Below, in pieces: positions 8,109 through 17,606 of a stretch of DNA of 64,000 nucleotides. Below the pieces are notes generated by a model. That model did not search any database, was not told the origin of the DNA, and saw only the letters and a list, made by a program, of their open reading frames with translations. Position 1 is the stretch's first letter. Every line of letters begins with the position of its first letter. Source of the stretch: BOKV01 sp041397525 (GTDB lineage Bacteria > Pseudomonadota > Alphaproteobacteria > Rhizobiales > Rhizobiaceae); contig JAWKWL010000006.1 of the NCBI GenBank assembly GCA_041397525.1, forward strand, positions 248,001 through 312,000, read 5' to 3'. The position numbers and the translations under genes were made by a program.

Positions 8109-8927
8109 ATGAAGACGATGATCCAGTCTGAAATGACGGCAACAAGCGGCACCGGGCAAGCCCCGACAAGCATGGCGGCACTGCATCACAATGGTGCCGA
8201 CGGCAGCTTATCAGTCCCTTCGCGTGCGATGGTTCTGGCTGCCGGTCTCGGCAAGCGCATGCTTCCAATCACAGAGACCCTGCCAAAGCCGCTGGTGCGG
8301 GTGCATGGCAAAAGTTTGCTGGATCATGGCCTTGATGCGCTGGCGCGCGCCGGTGTCAGCGAAGCGGTGGTCAATATCCACTATCTGGCAGACCTGGTTG
8401 AAGCGCATGTGGCGGGCCGCACCAGCCCGAAAGTCATCTTGTCCGACGAGCGCGATGCACTGCTTGATTCGGGCGGCGGCGTGGTACGGGCCCTGCCTCA
8501 TCTGGGAAACGAACCGTTCTTCGTCCTGAATGCCGATTCGTTCTGGATCGAGGGCTACCGGCCAAACCTGATCAATCTGGCAAGACATTTCAATCCGCAA
8601 ACAATGGACATCATGCTGCTCGTCTCGACCATGGGAAGCGCCATCGGATATGACGGACGCGGCGACTTCACGATGGATCCTTGCGGAGTACTGACGCGTC
8701 GAGACGAACGCTCGGTGGCGCCGTTTGCCTATGCGGGAGCTGCCATCATGAAGCCGGAACTTTTTGTGGATGCGCCAGACGGAGCTTTTTCGCTGAACCG
8801 GATTTTCGACAAGGCGCTTGAACGTGGCAGGCTTTTCGGGCTACGCCTTGAAGGGTTGTGGTTGCATGTCGGCACACCTGCGGCGATCCGCGAGGCCGAG
8901 GATGCGATTGCCAGAAGCGCTGCCTGA
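8109..8927 (+). CDS. murU: Nucleotidyltransferase, MurNAc-1-phosphate uridylyltransferase (MurU) type
   Basis: About 272 residues with the sugar-nucleotidyltransferase fold. The signature LAAGLGKRMLPITETLPKPL begins near residue 43, and VLNADSFW carries the metal-binding Asp. MurU joins UTP with MurNAc-alpha-1-phosphate to make UDP-MurNAc, so recycled wall sugar bypasses de novo synthesis. AmgK, its usual partner, is the C-terminal domain of the gene just upstream, 80 bases away. The start is uncertain: GTG 8088, ATG 8109 and ATG 8172 are in frame and the first ~40 residues are not part of the conserved fold. A hexose-1-phosphate transferase of other specificity cannot be excluded from sequence. 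Confidence 0.8.
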   Translation: MKTMIQSEMTATSGTGQAPTSMAALHHNGADGSLSVPSRAMVLAAGLGKRMLPITETLPKPLVRVHGKSLLDHGLDALARAGVSEAVVNIHYLADLVEAHVAGRTSPKVILSDERDALLDSGGGVVRALPHLGNEPFFVLNADSFWIEGYRPNLINLARHFNPQTMDIMLLVSTMGSAIGYDGRGDFTMDPCGVLTRRDERSVAPFAYAGAAIMKPELFVDAPDGAFSLNRIFDKALERGRLFGLRLEGLWLHVGTPAAIREAEDAIARSAA

Positions 8928-8949
8928 CCCTGCCTGAATATTTCGGTAT

Positions 8950-8972
8950 CCGGTCAGGCAACTGACCGGAGG
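8950..8972 (+). promoter_or_regulatory. GCAA-loop hairpin overlapping the addB ribosome binding site
   Basis: CCGGTCAG (8950-8957) and CTGACCGG (8962-8969) pair perfectly over 8 bases around the tetraloop GCAA, a GNRA-type loop. The last two G of the stem are the first two of the GGAGG at 8968-8972, the only Shine-Dalgarno for the addB ATG at 8985. The hairpin could limit addB translation. No T-tract follows, so termination is unlikely. Confidence 0.5.
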
Positions 8973-8984
8973 CTGTCCAAACCC

Positions 8985-11900
8985 ATGCCACATGCTGCAA
9001 CAAGGCAAAGCGCTGCCGGTCGGTTGTTCAACATCGCGCCAGGCCCGGGATTTCTGGCGAAGCTTGCCGATGCGCTGGTTGGCGGAAAACTGGTTCCCGG
9101 TTTTTGCCCGGTGGATAATCCTCTGCTGCTGGCTTCAGCCACCGTCTATCTGCCGACCCGCCGTGCTGCGAGGGCATTTTCTGGCGAAATCGTCCGGGCA
9201 CTGGGCGGCCAGGCAGCGCTGATGCCAACCATCAGGACATTGGGTGACAGCAGCGAGGATGAATTTTCCTTTCCTGCCGATGAAGGCATGAAGTTGAAAC
9301 CGGCAGCAGGCGAATTGATGCGTCGGCTCACCTTGTCGAAATTCGTGCTCGCCTGGACTGGTGCCTTGTCGAAAGCCAGCCGCGAACTGATCGGCGACAT
9401 GGATATCGTCATCCCCTCATCCACAGCCGACGCCATACGCATGTCCGGTGACCTGGCCCGGTTGATTGACCAGATGGAAACCGAGGAGATCGACTGGAAA
9501 ATGCTGGAGGGTCTGGCAGGCCCCGACCATGCCAAATGGTGGGAACTGACCACAGATTTCCTCAAGATCGTGGTCGATGCCTGGCCACAGCATCTGGAAG
9601 GACTTGGCCTTGCCGATCCGTCCATCCGGCGCAAGGATATCCTTGATCTTCGAAGCCGCCGCCTGGCTGAGGCGATTGTTGCGGGAAAGACCAGTGGACC
9701 TGTGATTGCAGCCGGATCTACCGGCTCGATCCCGGCTACAGCACGATTCCTGAAGACAATAGTTTCGCATCCGGAAGGCGCTGTGGTTCTACCGGGTATT
9801 GACCGATCGATGGAACAACATGTCTGGGAACAGCTGGCAAAAGGTGGCAGCGAAGCTGAACTGGCGATGCTTTCATCGCATCCGCAAGCAGGGCTTGCAA
9901 AGCTGCTTTCGCTTCTGGGCGTCGAACGCGGATCAATCGCCGACGTTGGTGAAACCAGTGCAGCGATCGCCCGGCGGAACACCATGGTAGCGCTTGCACT
10001 GCTGCCTGCAACTCAAACCGCCGCATGGAGCGAAACCGCGGCGGATAGTGCAGGCGCACTGGATGGTGTCGCGATCGTCGAGGCGCCGGGTGAACGCGAG
10101 GAAGCACTGGCGATTGCTGTCGCTCTAAGGATGGCGATTGCGGATCAAACGAAAACCGCAGCACTTGTTACCCCCGACAGGGCACTTGCAGGGCGGGTTG
10201 CGGGTGAATTGCAGCGGTTCGGCATCACAGTCGATGACAGTGGTGGCGTACCGCTCGCCGCAAGCCGTGCCGGAAGGCTGGCATTGTTGCTGGCTTCGGT
10301 GATCTGCGGAAATGGAGACAATGTCCGGCTTGCCGCGCTGATGAAGGATCCGCTGTTCGATCAGTTGGTCGTGGCATTGCCCCATATCGGTGCCGGAGAA
10401 CCGGCGCGGCTGTTGGAACTTGCTGTCATTCGCGATTCGCTTGAATTGCCGTTGATCGGGAGTTTGCAAAATGCGGTTGCGGCAGCGAAAGAGCGGCTCC
10501 AAAGGCCCGGTCATTTTCATCCGCAGCTCAAGAAGATCGACGACCTGCACTGGCAGGCGATGGACCGGTTGGCCAGCCAGTTTGACCTTGCCTGCGCGCC
10601 GCTCGCCGATCGGGTTACTGATCGCCAGACCCTGATTCCGCTCGCAAGCCTCATGGCAGGACTGCGCGGCACGATTACCAATCTGCTGGGTGAGGCGGCA
10701 ATCCAGGCGCATGGCAATATCGAGGGGTGGGGCAAACTCATCGGCATGTTCGATGCGTTTGACCGGCTTGACCTGGACAGCGGCAGCGATGTGTCGATCC
10801 GGACAGGCGAGTTCGCGGATGTGTTGAGTGCCGTCATGAGCGGGCACGTGGTACACTCTCAACGGCCTGCACATCCAAGGGTGTTTATCTGGGGACCGCT
10901 GGAAGCGCGGTTGCAGAGCGTCGATGTCGTTGTCCTGGGCGGGCTCAACGAGCAGACCTGGCCGCAGGCAGCCCGCAATGATCCGTTTCTCAACAGGCCG
11001 ATGCGCGGAGAAATCGGATTGTCCCTGCCAGAGCGGCGCATTGGACAGTCGGCGCATGATTTCCAGCAGTTGATCGGAATGGAAAATGTCGTGCTGACCC
11101 GTTCGCTCAAATCCGGGAATGCACCGGCCATTGCATCACGCTGGCTGCAAAGGCTGGAAATACTCGCAGGCAAGGATGCTGCCAAGGCGATGAAAGCGCG
11201 AGGTGAAAAATACCTGCGCATCGCGGCACTCGCCGACCAGCGTGTGCGAGAACCGGTGAGGGATACGAGGCCCAATCCGAAACCGCCGGTCGAATTGCGC
11301 CCGGTCAGTCTCTCAATCACCGAAATCGAGACATGGATTCGCGATCCCTATGTCATTCATGCCCGGCACATCCTCGGGCTGCATCCGCTGCCACCACTCG
11401 AGCGCGAGGGGGATGATCCGGCATTGCGCGGAACGCTCTACCACAAGATACTTGCCGATCATGTATCTGGACGCAGACCCGGAGAAACTCGCAAGGAAGC
11501 GGGAATTCGACTTGAGGCGCTGACAAGGCAGATCTTCGAAAAGGAGGCCATACCGGCTGCCATTGCCGCGACCTGGCTGCCGCGATTCCTGGAAATCGGG
11601 CAGCTGTTTCTCGACTGGGACGAAGCGAGGCTGGGCACAATAGCGCGAAGTTTATGCGAAACGCGCGGCGAGATTGATGTCGGACTTGACGGGTTTTCAC
11701 TCAGGGGCCGTGCCGACCGCATAGACATTCTCAAGGATGGCAGCGCGGTGGTATTCGACTACAAGACCGGGAAGTCGCCTTCACTTGAACAGGCGCGAAC
11801 GCTGTCACCGCAAATGGCGCTTGAGGGAAAGATGGCCCAGCTCGGCGCATTCGGCTTGGAGCCCGGCACCCAAATCAGCGAGCTGGCATTTATCAGGCTG

Positions 11901-12140
11901 CGGGTGGAGAAAGAGCTGAAGGTCGATTCGCTCAGTGGCGGCAAGAACCCTCCACCCATCGAGACGCAGATGGCAGATGCATGGGTGAAGCTCGCGGGTC
12001 TCGTTGCTGCCTATCGCGATCCCGCGCGCGGTTATCTTTCGCGCTATGCGCCATTCCAGCAGAACCGGATGGACGGCGACTATGACCATCTGGCGCGGGT
12101 TCGCGAATGGTCGATTGGCGGGGATGACGACAATGGCTGA
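8985..12140 (+). CDS. addB: Double-strand break repair protein AddB
   Basis: A 1051-residue alphaproteobacterial AddB. The N-terminal part resembles an inactive helicase; the C-terminal part is a PD-(D/E)XK nuclease with GRADRIDIL and FDYKTGKS (Asp925, Lys927). It lacks the four-cysteine iron-sulfur cluster of the Bacillus enzyme, as is usual for this branch. With AddA it forms the helicase-nuclease that resects broken ends and loads RecA, replacing RecBCD. The ATG at 8985 has GGAGG 12 bases upstream, partly inside a hairpin. The gene ends inside the start of addA, so the subunits are translationally coupled. Confidence 0.95.
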   Translation: MPHAATRQSAAGRLFNIAPGPGFLAKLADALVGGKLVPGFCPVDNPLLLASATVYLPTRRAARAFSGEIVRALGGQAALMPTIRTLGDSSEDEFSFPADEGMKLKPAAGELMRRLTLSKFVLAWTGALSKASRELIGDMDIVIPSSTADAIRMSGDLARLIDQMETEEIDWKMLEGLAGPDHAKWWELTTDFLKIVVDAWPQHLEGLGLADPSIRRKDILDLRSRRLAEAIVAGKTSGPVIAAGSTGSIPATARFLKTIVSHPEGAVVLPGIDRSMEQHVWEQLAKGGSEAELAMLSSHPQAGLAKLLSLLGVERGSIADVGETSAAIARRNTMVALALLPATQTAAWSETAADSAGALDGVAIVEAPGEREEALAIAVALRMAIADQTKTAALVTPDRALAGRVAGELQRFGITVDDSGGVPLAASRAGRLALLLASVICGNGDNVRLAALMKDPLFDQLVVALPHIGAGEPARLLELAVIRDSLELPLIGSLQNAVAAAKERLQRPGHFHPQLKKIDDLHWQAMDRLASQFDLACAPLADRVTDRQTLIPLASLMAGLRGTITNLLGEAAIQAHGNIEGWGKLIGMFDAFDRLDLDSGSDVSIRTGEFADVLSAVMSGHVVHSQRPAHPRVFIWGPLEARLQSVDVVVLGGLNEQTWPQAARNDPFLNRPMRGEIGLSLPERRIGQSAHDFQQLIGMENVVLTRSLKSGNAPAIASRWLQRLEILAGKDAAKAMKARGEKYLRIAALADQRVREPVRDTRPNPKPPVELRPVSLSITEIETWIRDPYVIHARHILGLHPLPPLEREGDDPALRGTLYHKILADHVSGRRPGETRKEAGIRLEALTRQIFEKEAIPAAIAATWLPRFLEIGQLFLDWDEARLGTIARSLCETRGEIDVGLDGFSLRGRADRIDILKDGSAVVFDYKTGKSPSLEQARTLSPQMALEGKMAQLGAFGLEPGTQISELAFIRLRVEKELKVDSLSGGKNPPPIETQMADAWVKLAGLVAAYRDPARGYLSRYAPFQQNRMDGDYDHLARVREWSIGGDDDNG

Positions 12141-15100
12141 ATTGCGCAAGATTCCGCCGGAGACGCGCCAGGCGCAGGCAAGGGCGAGCGATCCCAGGCA
12201 CTCTGCCTGGGTGTCGGCCAATGCGGGGTCGGGCAAGACCTTTGTTCTGGCGCGCCGTGTGATACGGCTGCTGCTAGACGGTGTGGCGCCAGGCAAGATC
12301 CTGTGCCTGACCTACACCAAGGCGGCAGCGGCCGAAATGGCAAACCGCATTTTCGAAACGTTGGGACAATGGGCGGCGATTGAAGGCGGCGAGCTGGAGA
12401 CCCAACTGGCGGATGTGCTTGGTTACCAGCCTGATCAAAGACAGCTTCGGCGGGCAAGGACATTGTTTGCGCTTTCCCTGGACACTCCCGGTGGCTTGAA
12501 GATCCAGACCATCCACGCCTTCTGCGAGGCGCTGTTGCACCAGTTTCCGCTGGAAGCCAATGTCTCGGGCCATTTCGAGGTCATGGAGGAAATGGCACAG
12601 CAGGCCCTGGTCGAGGAAGCGCGGCATTTCGTGCTGGTGCGGATGCAGCAGCCGGACCAGACCGGTTCGCCGCTCAACGAGGCATTCGCTCATCTCCTGG
12701 CTGTCGCATCGGATCATCAGATCGAAACTGCAATCGGACGGATATTGACGGACCGCGAGGCATTCCTGACCTGGGTCGACGGTGATGTCGTGCGGGCCAT
12801 GGCAGAAATCCGCAAGAAAGCGGGATTTGCGCCTGAGGCAACGCCGCAAAGCATTATCGCAGACGGTCTGGCGCGCTCTGCAATCACCATGCCGGAGCTG
12901 GCTGTGCTGGCAGAGGCTGCCGCTGCAACGGGCGGCCCCACCAATGTCAGGTTTGCCAATATCGTTGCAGAACTTGCCAACACGGAAGATCCGCAATCCG
13001 CACTCGCCCTTCGGAACCGGTTGTTCCTGACGCAGAAACTCGAACCGCGCGACGCGTTCGTGACCAAGCCTGTCGCCAAGAATTTCGACTCGTTGATGGA
13101 GAAATGCAAGCAGGAGGCCGAATGGCTGCAAAGGCTGAATGTGCGCGTCGCAAATCTTGCAATGATCGAGGCATCGCAATCGCTCTTCATCGTCGCCAAC
13201 GCAATTCTCGAACGCTATGAAAGTATCAAGCGCAATCGTGGCCTGGTCGATTTCGGTGAACTGATCGCTGCGGCGGCAAATCTACTGGCGCGTTCGGATG
13301 TCCGGGAGTGGGTGCAGTACAAGCTTGATCGCGGCATCGATCATGTGCTGGTCGATGAGGCGCAGGACACCAGCCCGCGGCAATGGGAAATCATCAACGC
13401 CATCATTGAGGATTTCCATTCCGGCAAGGGCGCTGGACACGCGGTGCGGACCGTCTTTGCAGTGGGTGATGAAAAACAGTCGATCTATTCGTTCCAGGGT
13501 GCGGACCCGGGTGGCTTTTCGCGCCAGCGGGAGCGGATCAGCAAGCGCGCATTGGCAGCAAATTACAGGTTTGAGTCGGTGCCGCTCAACCTTTCCTTCC
13601 GCTCGACGCCGGATGTTCTTGCAGCCGTCGATGCGGTCTTCGCGATCAGCGAAAATGCGCAGGGGCTTTCTGCGTCAGGCGAGATAACTGTCCATTCCGC
13701 CATTCGTGAAAAGGATGCCGGTGAAGTCCGGATCTGGCCCCTGTTTGCCAGCGAAGCAAAAAACAAGGTCACTGACTGGCTGGCACCGATTGATGCGCCT
13801 GCACCTGGTGATCCGGCATTGCAACTGGCCGGCCGCATCGCCATGACCATTGAGGAATGGATTTCCAAGGAAGAAGAACTGCCGGGGCGCAACAAGCCGC
13901 TACAATATGGCGACATCCTGATACTGGTTCGAAAACGTGATCGATTCGTTCCTGCAATAATTCGGGAATTGAAAAGGCGGGGATTGGCGATCGCCGGTGC
14001 TGACCGGCTGCATCTCACAGATCACACTGCAGTTGAGGACCTGATGGCTCTTGGGCGGGTAATGTGCCTGCCAGAAGATGACCTCGCACTTGCAGCGCTC
14101 TTGAAGTCACCAGTCTTCGGGTTCGATGATGATGAGCTCATTGAAGTGGCGGCGGAGAGAGAAGGCAAACCGCTGATACGCCGGCTTCACGAATTCTGCG
14201 CGCAGGACCACGGTCCGCCGCTGCAGGACAAGATTGCCATGGCGCTGAAGCAGATCACCAGATTGCGCAGTGTCGCGCAGCAAAACAGTGTTCACCGCTT
14301 TTATGCCCATGCGCTTGGGCCTGCGGGTTGCCGGGCGGCACTATTGTCGCGATTCGGCACCGAAGCAGAAGATGTCATTGACGCCTTTGAGCAGGCAGCC
14401 CTGGCGCATGAAACAGCCAGCGATGGCGGACTGGAAACCTTCCTTGCTTCACTGTCGCGCAACCCGCCGCAGATCAAGCGGGAAGTCGACATGAAAAAGA
14501 ACGAGATACGCGTCATGACGGTGCATTCGGCCAAGGGCCTGGAAGCGCCGGTTGTGTTTGTGGTCGATCCCTGTTCACCGGGCTTCGTGCGCCAGCACGC
14601 ACCGGAAGTGATAGCCTTGTCGAAGGACGACATCAATGCTGGCTATCTTTGGAAGCATGGCAAGCATGCTGATGCGCTGGATGAGCGACTTGAGGAAATC
14701 GCGGAGGATGCCGAAGCGGAATATCGTCGGCTGTTATATGTGGCGATGACGCGGGCTGCGGATCGTCTGATCATGTGCGGATATCGCGGCGCGCGCCAGC
14801 CACCCGAGCATCACTGGCATTCGATGGTCAAGAATGCCCTCGCCCAGAATGCGGAAGAAGTACGTGACGAGGAAGGCAATTTGAGTGAACTCATCTGGCG
14901 CAGACCGCTTGCTCCCGGTGATGGACGGGTAGTGCCGCCGGGACCGCCTGATGATCGCGAAAACACGGATACACGGCACGTTGATGATCTGGCCACAGGT
15001 GATCCTGCCATGGGTGATGATGTCGTCTTTCCGGGAATGGTCGAGGCCGAAACACCGCTGCCAAAGCCTCTCAATCCGTCGCTTGCCGGTCTCGCGCTCG

Positions 15101-15726
15101 GACGGCGTGCGGATGACAGCGCGGACGGCAGTGCAGTTGGCGAATCTTCCGCTGCCGGGGTTGCACAGGTTGACCCGACTGTGCGGCGGCAGGCGCTTGA
15201 ACGGGGCAATGCCATACACAAGCTGCTGCAATATCTGCCGGACCTTCCCGTGGAGGAACGCCAAGGCGCCTGTGAAACCTGGTTGTCGCTGAACCTGCCG
15301 GGGTGGCCAAGCCATTCACTCGACCAGATCACGGCCCAGGTGCTGGCAATTCTGGAAGCACCACAAAACCGGAAACTCTTTGCCCCAGGCAGCAGGGCTG
15401 AGGCAGGCCTCGCCGGCATGGTCCGGATTGGTGGAAAGGATATAGCCGTGTCGGGGCAAGTCGACCGCATTTCCGTTCTCGATGACATCGTCATGGTCTG
15501 CGACTACAAAACGAACCGCATTGTTCCTGAAACCGATGCTGATATTGATCCTGCCTATCTGCTGCAACTCGCGCTTTATCGCGCCCTGCTGCAGCAAATA
15601 TTTCCGTCAAAGCGCATTGTGTGCCGCTTGATATGGGTCGAAAATGGAAGTGTGAGCGAGCCGGACGATTCGCTGCTCGACCGCTCGCTCAATACTGTTT
15701 ATCCGGATGAGCACACGCAAACTTGA
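12124..15726 (+). CDS. addA: Double-strand break repair helicase-nuclease AddA
   Basis: A 1200-residue UvrD-type superfamily 1 helicase with a C-terminal nuclease domain. Walker A NAGSGKT is at residues 33-39 and the helicase DEAQDTS motif around 415. The motif VHSAKGLEAPVV comes later, and the nuclease core VCDYKTNR (Asp1127) is near the C-terminus. AddA is the 3'-5' motor that works with AddB at double-strand ends. Start: ATG 12124 or 12133, both following GGCGGGG and overlapping the end of addB; the frame is open further upstream but that lies inside addB. Confidence 0.95.
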   Translation: MTTMAELRKIPPETRQAQARASDPRHSAWVSANAGSGKTFVLARRVIRLLLDGVAPGKILCLTYTKAAAAEMANRIFETLGQWAAIEGGELETQLADVLGYQPDQRQLRRARTLFALSLDTPGGLKIQTIHAFCEALLHQFPLEANVSGHFEVMEEMAQQALVEEARHFVLVRMQQPDQTGSPLNEAFAHLLAVASDHQIETAIGRILTDREAFLTWVDGDVVRAMAEIRKKAGFAPEATPQSIIADGLARSAITMPELAVLAEAAAATGGPTNVRFANIVAELANTEDPQSALALRNRLFLTQKLEPRDAFVTKPVAKNFDSLMEKCKQEAEWLQRLNVRVANLAMIEASQSLFIVANAILERYESIKRNRGLVDFGELIAAAANLLARSDVREWVQYKLDRGIDHVLVDEAQDTSPRQWEIINAIIEDFHSGKGAGHAVRTVFAVGDEKQSIYSFQGADPGGFSRQRERISKRALAANYRFESVPLNLSFRSTPDVLAAVDAVFAISENAQGLSASGEITVHSAIREKDAGEVRIWPLFASEAKNKVTDWLAPIDAPAPGDPALQLAGRIAMTIEEWISKEEELPGRNKPLQYGDILILVRKRDRFVPAIIRELKRRGLAIAGADRLHLTDHTAVEDLMALGRVMCLPEDDLALAALLKSPVFGFDDDELIEVAAEREGKPLIRRLHEFCAQDHGPPLQDKIAMALKQITRLRSVAQQNSVHRFYAHALGPAGCRAALLSRFGTEAEDVIDAFEQAALAHETASDGGLETFLASLSRNPPQIKREVDMKKNEIRVMTVHSAKGLEAPVVFVVDPCSPGFVRQHAPEVIALSKDDINAGYLWKHGKHADALDERLEEIAEDAEAEYRRLLYVAMTRAADRLIMCGYRGARQPPEHHWHSMVKNALAQNAEEVRDEEGNLSELIWRRPLAPGDGRVVPPGPPDDRENTDTRHVDDLATGDPAMGDDVVFPGMVEAETPLPKPLNPSLAGLALGRRADDSADGSAVGESSAAGVAQVDPTVRRQALERGNAIHKLLQYLPDLPVEERQGACETWLSLNLPGWPSHSLDQITAQVLAILEAPQNRKLFAPGSRAEAGLAGMVRIGGKDIAVSGQVDRISVLDDIVMVCDYKTNRIVPETDADIDPAYLLQLALYRALLQQIFPSKRIVCRLIWVENGSVSEPDDSLLDRSLNTVYPDEHTQT

Positions 15727-15755
15727 AGCAGCGAACTTGAGTTCCTATTTGGAAG

Positions 15756-15780
15756 GTGAAATATTCACTTTCTCTAATAT
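15756..15780 (+). promoter_or_regulatory. Palindrome and -10-like box upstream of trxA
   Basis: GTGAA-ATA-TTCAC (15756-15768) is a short perfect inverted repeat, followed by TAATAT (15775-15780), a good -10-like hexamer about 47 bases before the trxA ATG. No convincing -35 is visible, so this may be an activator-dependent promoter or chance. Confidence 0.3.
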
Positions 15781-15826
15781 AACGGCTGGGACGGCAGGTG
15801 CCGCTTCGGGCATGAAGGAGCAGACA

Positions 15827-16147
15827 ATGGCAACGGTTAAGGTCGACAAAAGCAATTTCCAGAAAGACGTTCTGAATTCGGACGTACCGGTCGTAGTGGA
15901 TTTCTGGGCGGAATGGTGCGGGCCGTGCAAGATGATTGCACCAAGCCTTGAGGAAATTGCATCGGAGATGGCGGGCAAGGTGAAGATCACCAAGCTCAAC
16001 ATCGACGAAAATCCGGATCTCGCGGCGCAATATGGCGTGCGCTCGATCCCGACACTGGTGCTGTTCAAGGGCGGTGAACCGGCGAGCATGCAGGTCGGAG
16101 CGCGGCCGAAATCGGCGCTGTCCGACTGGATCAAGAGCGCCAGCTGA
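15827..16147 (+). CDS. trxA: Thioredoxin
   Basis: A 106-residue thioredoxin with the redox motif WCGPC at residues 30-34, followed by KMIAPSLEE and the cis-Pro segment RSIPT. It reduces protein disulfides using electrons from thioredoxin reductase. The ATG at 15827 was chosen because GGAG lies about 8 bases upstream and the length fits the family; longer in-frame starts would add a non-conserved tail overlapping addA. A strong terminator follows. It sits between addA and the convergent folC. Confidence 0.97.
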   Translation: MATVKVDKSNFQKDVLNSDVPVVVDFWAEWCGPCKMIAPSLEEIASEMAGKVKITKLNIDENPDLAAQYGVRSIPTLVLFKGGEPASMQVGARPKSALSDWIKSAS

Positions 16148-16178
16148 TCGAGACAGCAATCAGGTCATGGTGATTTTC

Positions 16179-16213
16179 GCCGGGGCGGTATTGTGCTGCC
16201 CCGGCTTGTTTTT
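16179..16213 (+). terminator. Rho-independent terminator of trxA
   Basis: GCCGGGGC (16179-16186) pairs with GCCCCGGC (16198-16205) over 8 bases, followed by TTGTTTTT. It lies 31 bases after the trxA stop, in the gap between trxA and the convergent folC. Confidence 0.9.
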
Positions 16214-16238
16214 ATCGATTGCAAGCAAGCCTTCGCGC

Positions 16239-17555
16239 TCAGGCTGGCGATGTGCCGTTCTCGCGCAGAACCTCGCCGACAAGATAAAGCGAGCCGCAGA
16301 TGATGATGCGGCAGGGCCCTTGTGAAGCTGTCTCATGGGCCAGTTCCGCCAAGCCGGCGTCCAGCGAATTCGCTGACACTGCATCAAGCCCGCATTGCCT
16401 TGCCGTTTCGGCCAATTGCGCGGCGGGTATCGAGGCCTCGCTTTCGGCAACGGGCACCGTGACCACCTTGTGCGCGAGGCCCTTGAATGCATCCAAGAAG
16501 CCTGCGGGATCCTTGGTGTTGATCATGCCGCAAAGCATGCATACGGGCAAAGGCCGCCTTTCGTCGAGATCGGCAATACAGGCTGCAATTACCGCGCCGG
16601 CTGAGGGATTGTGGCCACCATCGATCCAGACCTCGCTGCCAGGAGGGAGGTCAGCGAGCAGCCTGCCTGGCTTCAACCGCTCCATGCGCCCAGGCCAGGA
16701 AACGTTGAGCATGGCGCGCTCATAGGCAGTGTCATCAATAGCGAGACTACCAAGGCGGGTCGCGGCAATGGCGGTTGCAGCGTTGGCCAGCTGGTGCTCG
16801 CCCACCAGTGCCGGTAATGGCAGGTCAAGCAGGCCGCTGTCGTCCTGGTAAACAAACCTGCCTGCCTGGCGATAAAAACCATAGTCACGACCTGAAGCCA
16901 TCGAGGGAGACTTCCGCTTTTCAGCCGTCTCCACCAACAGATCATCAATACCCTCGCTTTGCGGACCGATTGCAACGGGATGGCCGGGTTTGATGATTCC
17001 GGCCTTCTCCATGGCAATCGCCTCGACCGTGTCGCCGAGATAGGCCTGATGGTCCAGCGCAATATTGGTAATCACCGAAACCAACGGAGCGGGGATGACA
17101 TTGGTCGCATCAAACCGTCCCCCCAGCCCGACTTCGACAATGCAGAAATCTGCGGGATTTTCCGAAAACAGCAAGAACATCACCGCTGAGAGGATTTCAA
17201 AAACCGTTATCGGCTCGCCGTCATTGGCCCTTGCCACCCGGGCTATTGCGTCTTCGAGCATGGCATCGCCAACCAGAACTCCACCACCGGGCGCGCCAAG
17301 ACGGTAACGTTCATGCCAGTTGACCAGATGCGGCGAGGTATGGACATGCACGGTCTTGCCATGCGCTTCGAGAATGGCACGGCAAAAAGCTGCCGTTGAG
17401 CCCTTGCCATTGGTGCCGGCTACATGGATGGTTGGCGGAATGCGCAAATGCGGGTCGCCAAGCCGGGCAAGAAGCCGGGTGATCCGGTCCAGCGACAGGT
17501 CAAACCCCTTGGGATGGATGGCAGAAAGATCAGCAATCAGTGTTGCGGCGCTCAT
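16239..17555 (-). CDS. folC: Folylpolyglutamate synthase / dihydrofolate synthase
   Basis: A 438-residue Mur-ligase-fold enzyme that joins glutamate to dihydropteroate and then extends the polyglutamate tail of folates. The ATP loop AGTNGKGST lies at residues 46-54; NIALDHQAYLG and the C-terminal WIDGGHNPSA are further family motifs. Last gene of the trpF-trpB-trpA-accD-folC run; it starts 51 bases after accD, the accD-folC pairing common in Proteobacteria. It converges with trxA. Confidence 0.95.
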   Translation of the reverse strand: MSAATLIADLSAIHPKGFDLSLDRITRLLARLGDPHLRIPPTIHVAGTNGKGSTAAFCRAILEAHGKTVHVHTSPHLVNWHERYRLGAPGGGVLVGDAMLEDAIARVARANDGEPITVFEILSAVMFLLFSENPADFCIVEVGLGGRFDATNVIPAPLVSVITNIALDHQAYLGDTVEAIAMEKAGIIKPGHPVAIGPQSEGIDDLLVETAEKRKSPSMASGRDYGFYRQAGRFVYQDDSGLLDLPLPALVGEHQLANAATAIAATRLGSLAIDDTAYERAMLNVSWPGRMERLKPGRLLADLPPGSEVWIDGGHNPSAGAVIAACIADLDERRPLPVCMLCGMINTKDPAGFLDAFKGLAHKVVTVPVAESEASIPAAQLAETARQCGLDAVSANSLDAGLAELAHETASQGPCRIIICGSLYLVGEVLRENGTSPA

Positions 17556-17606
17556 GGACTTGTTGCCTTTGGAAGAAAACGCCGGAGAAATGGCAGCGGC
17601 AGGTGG

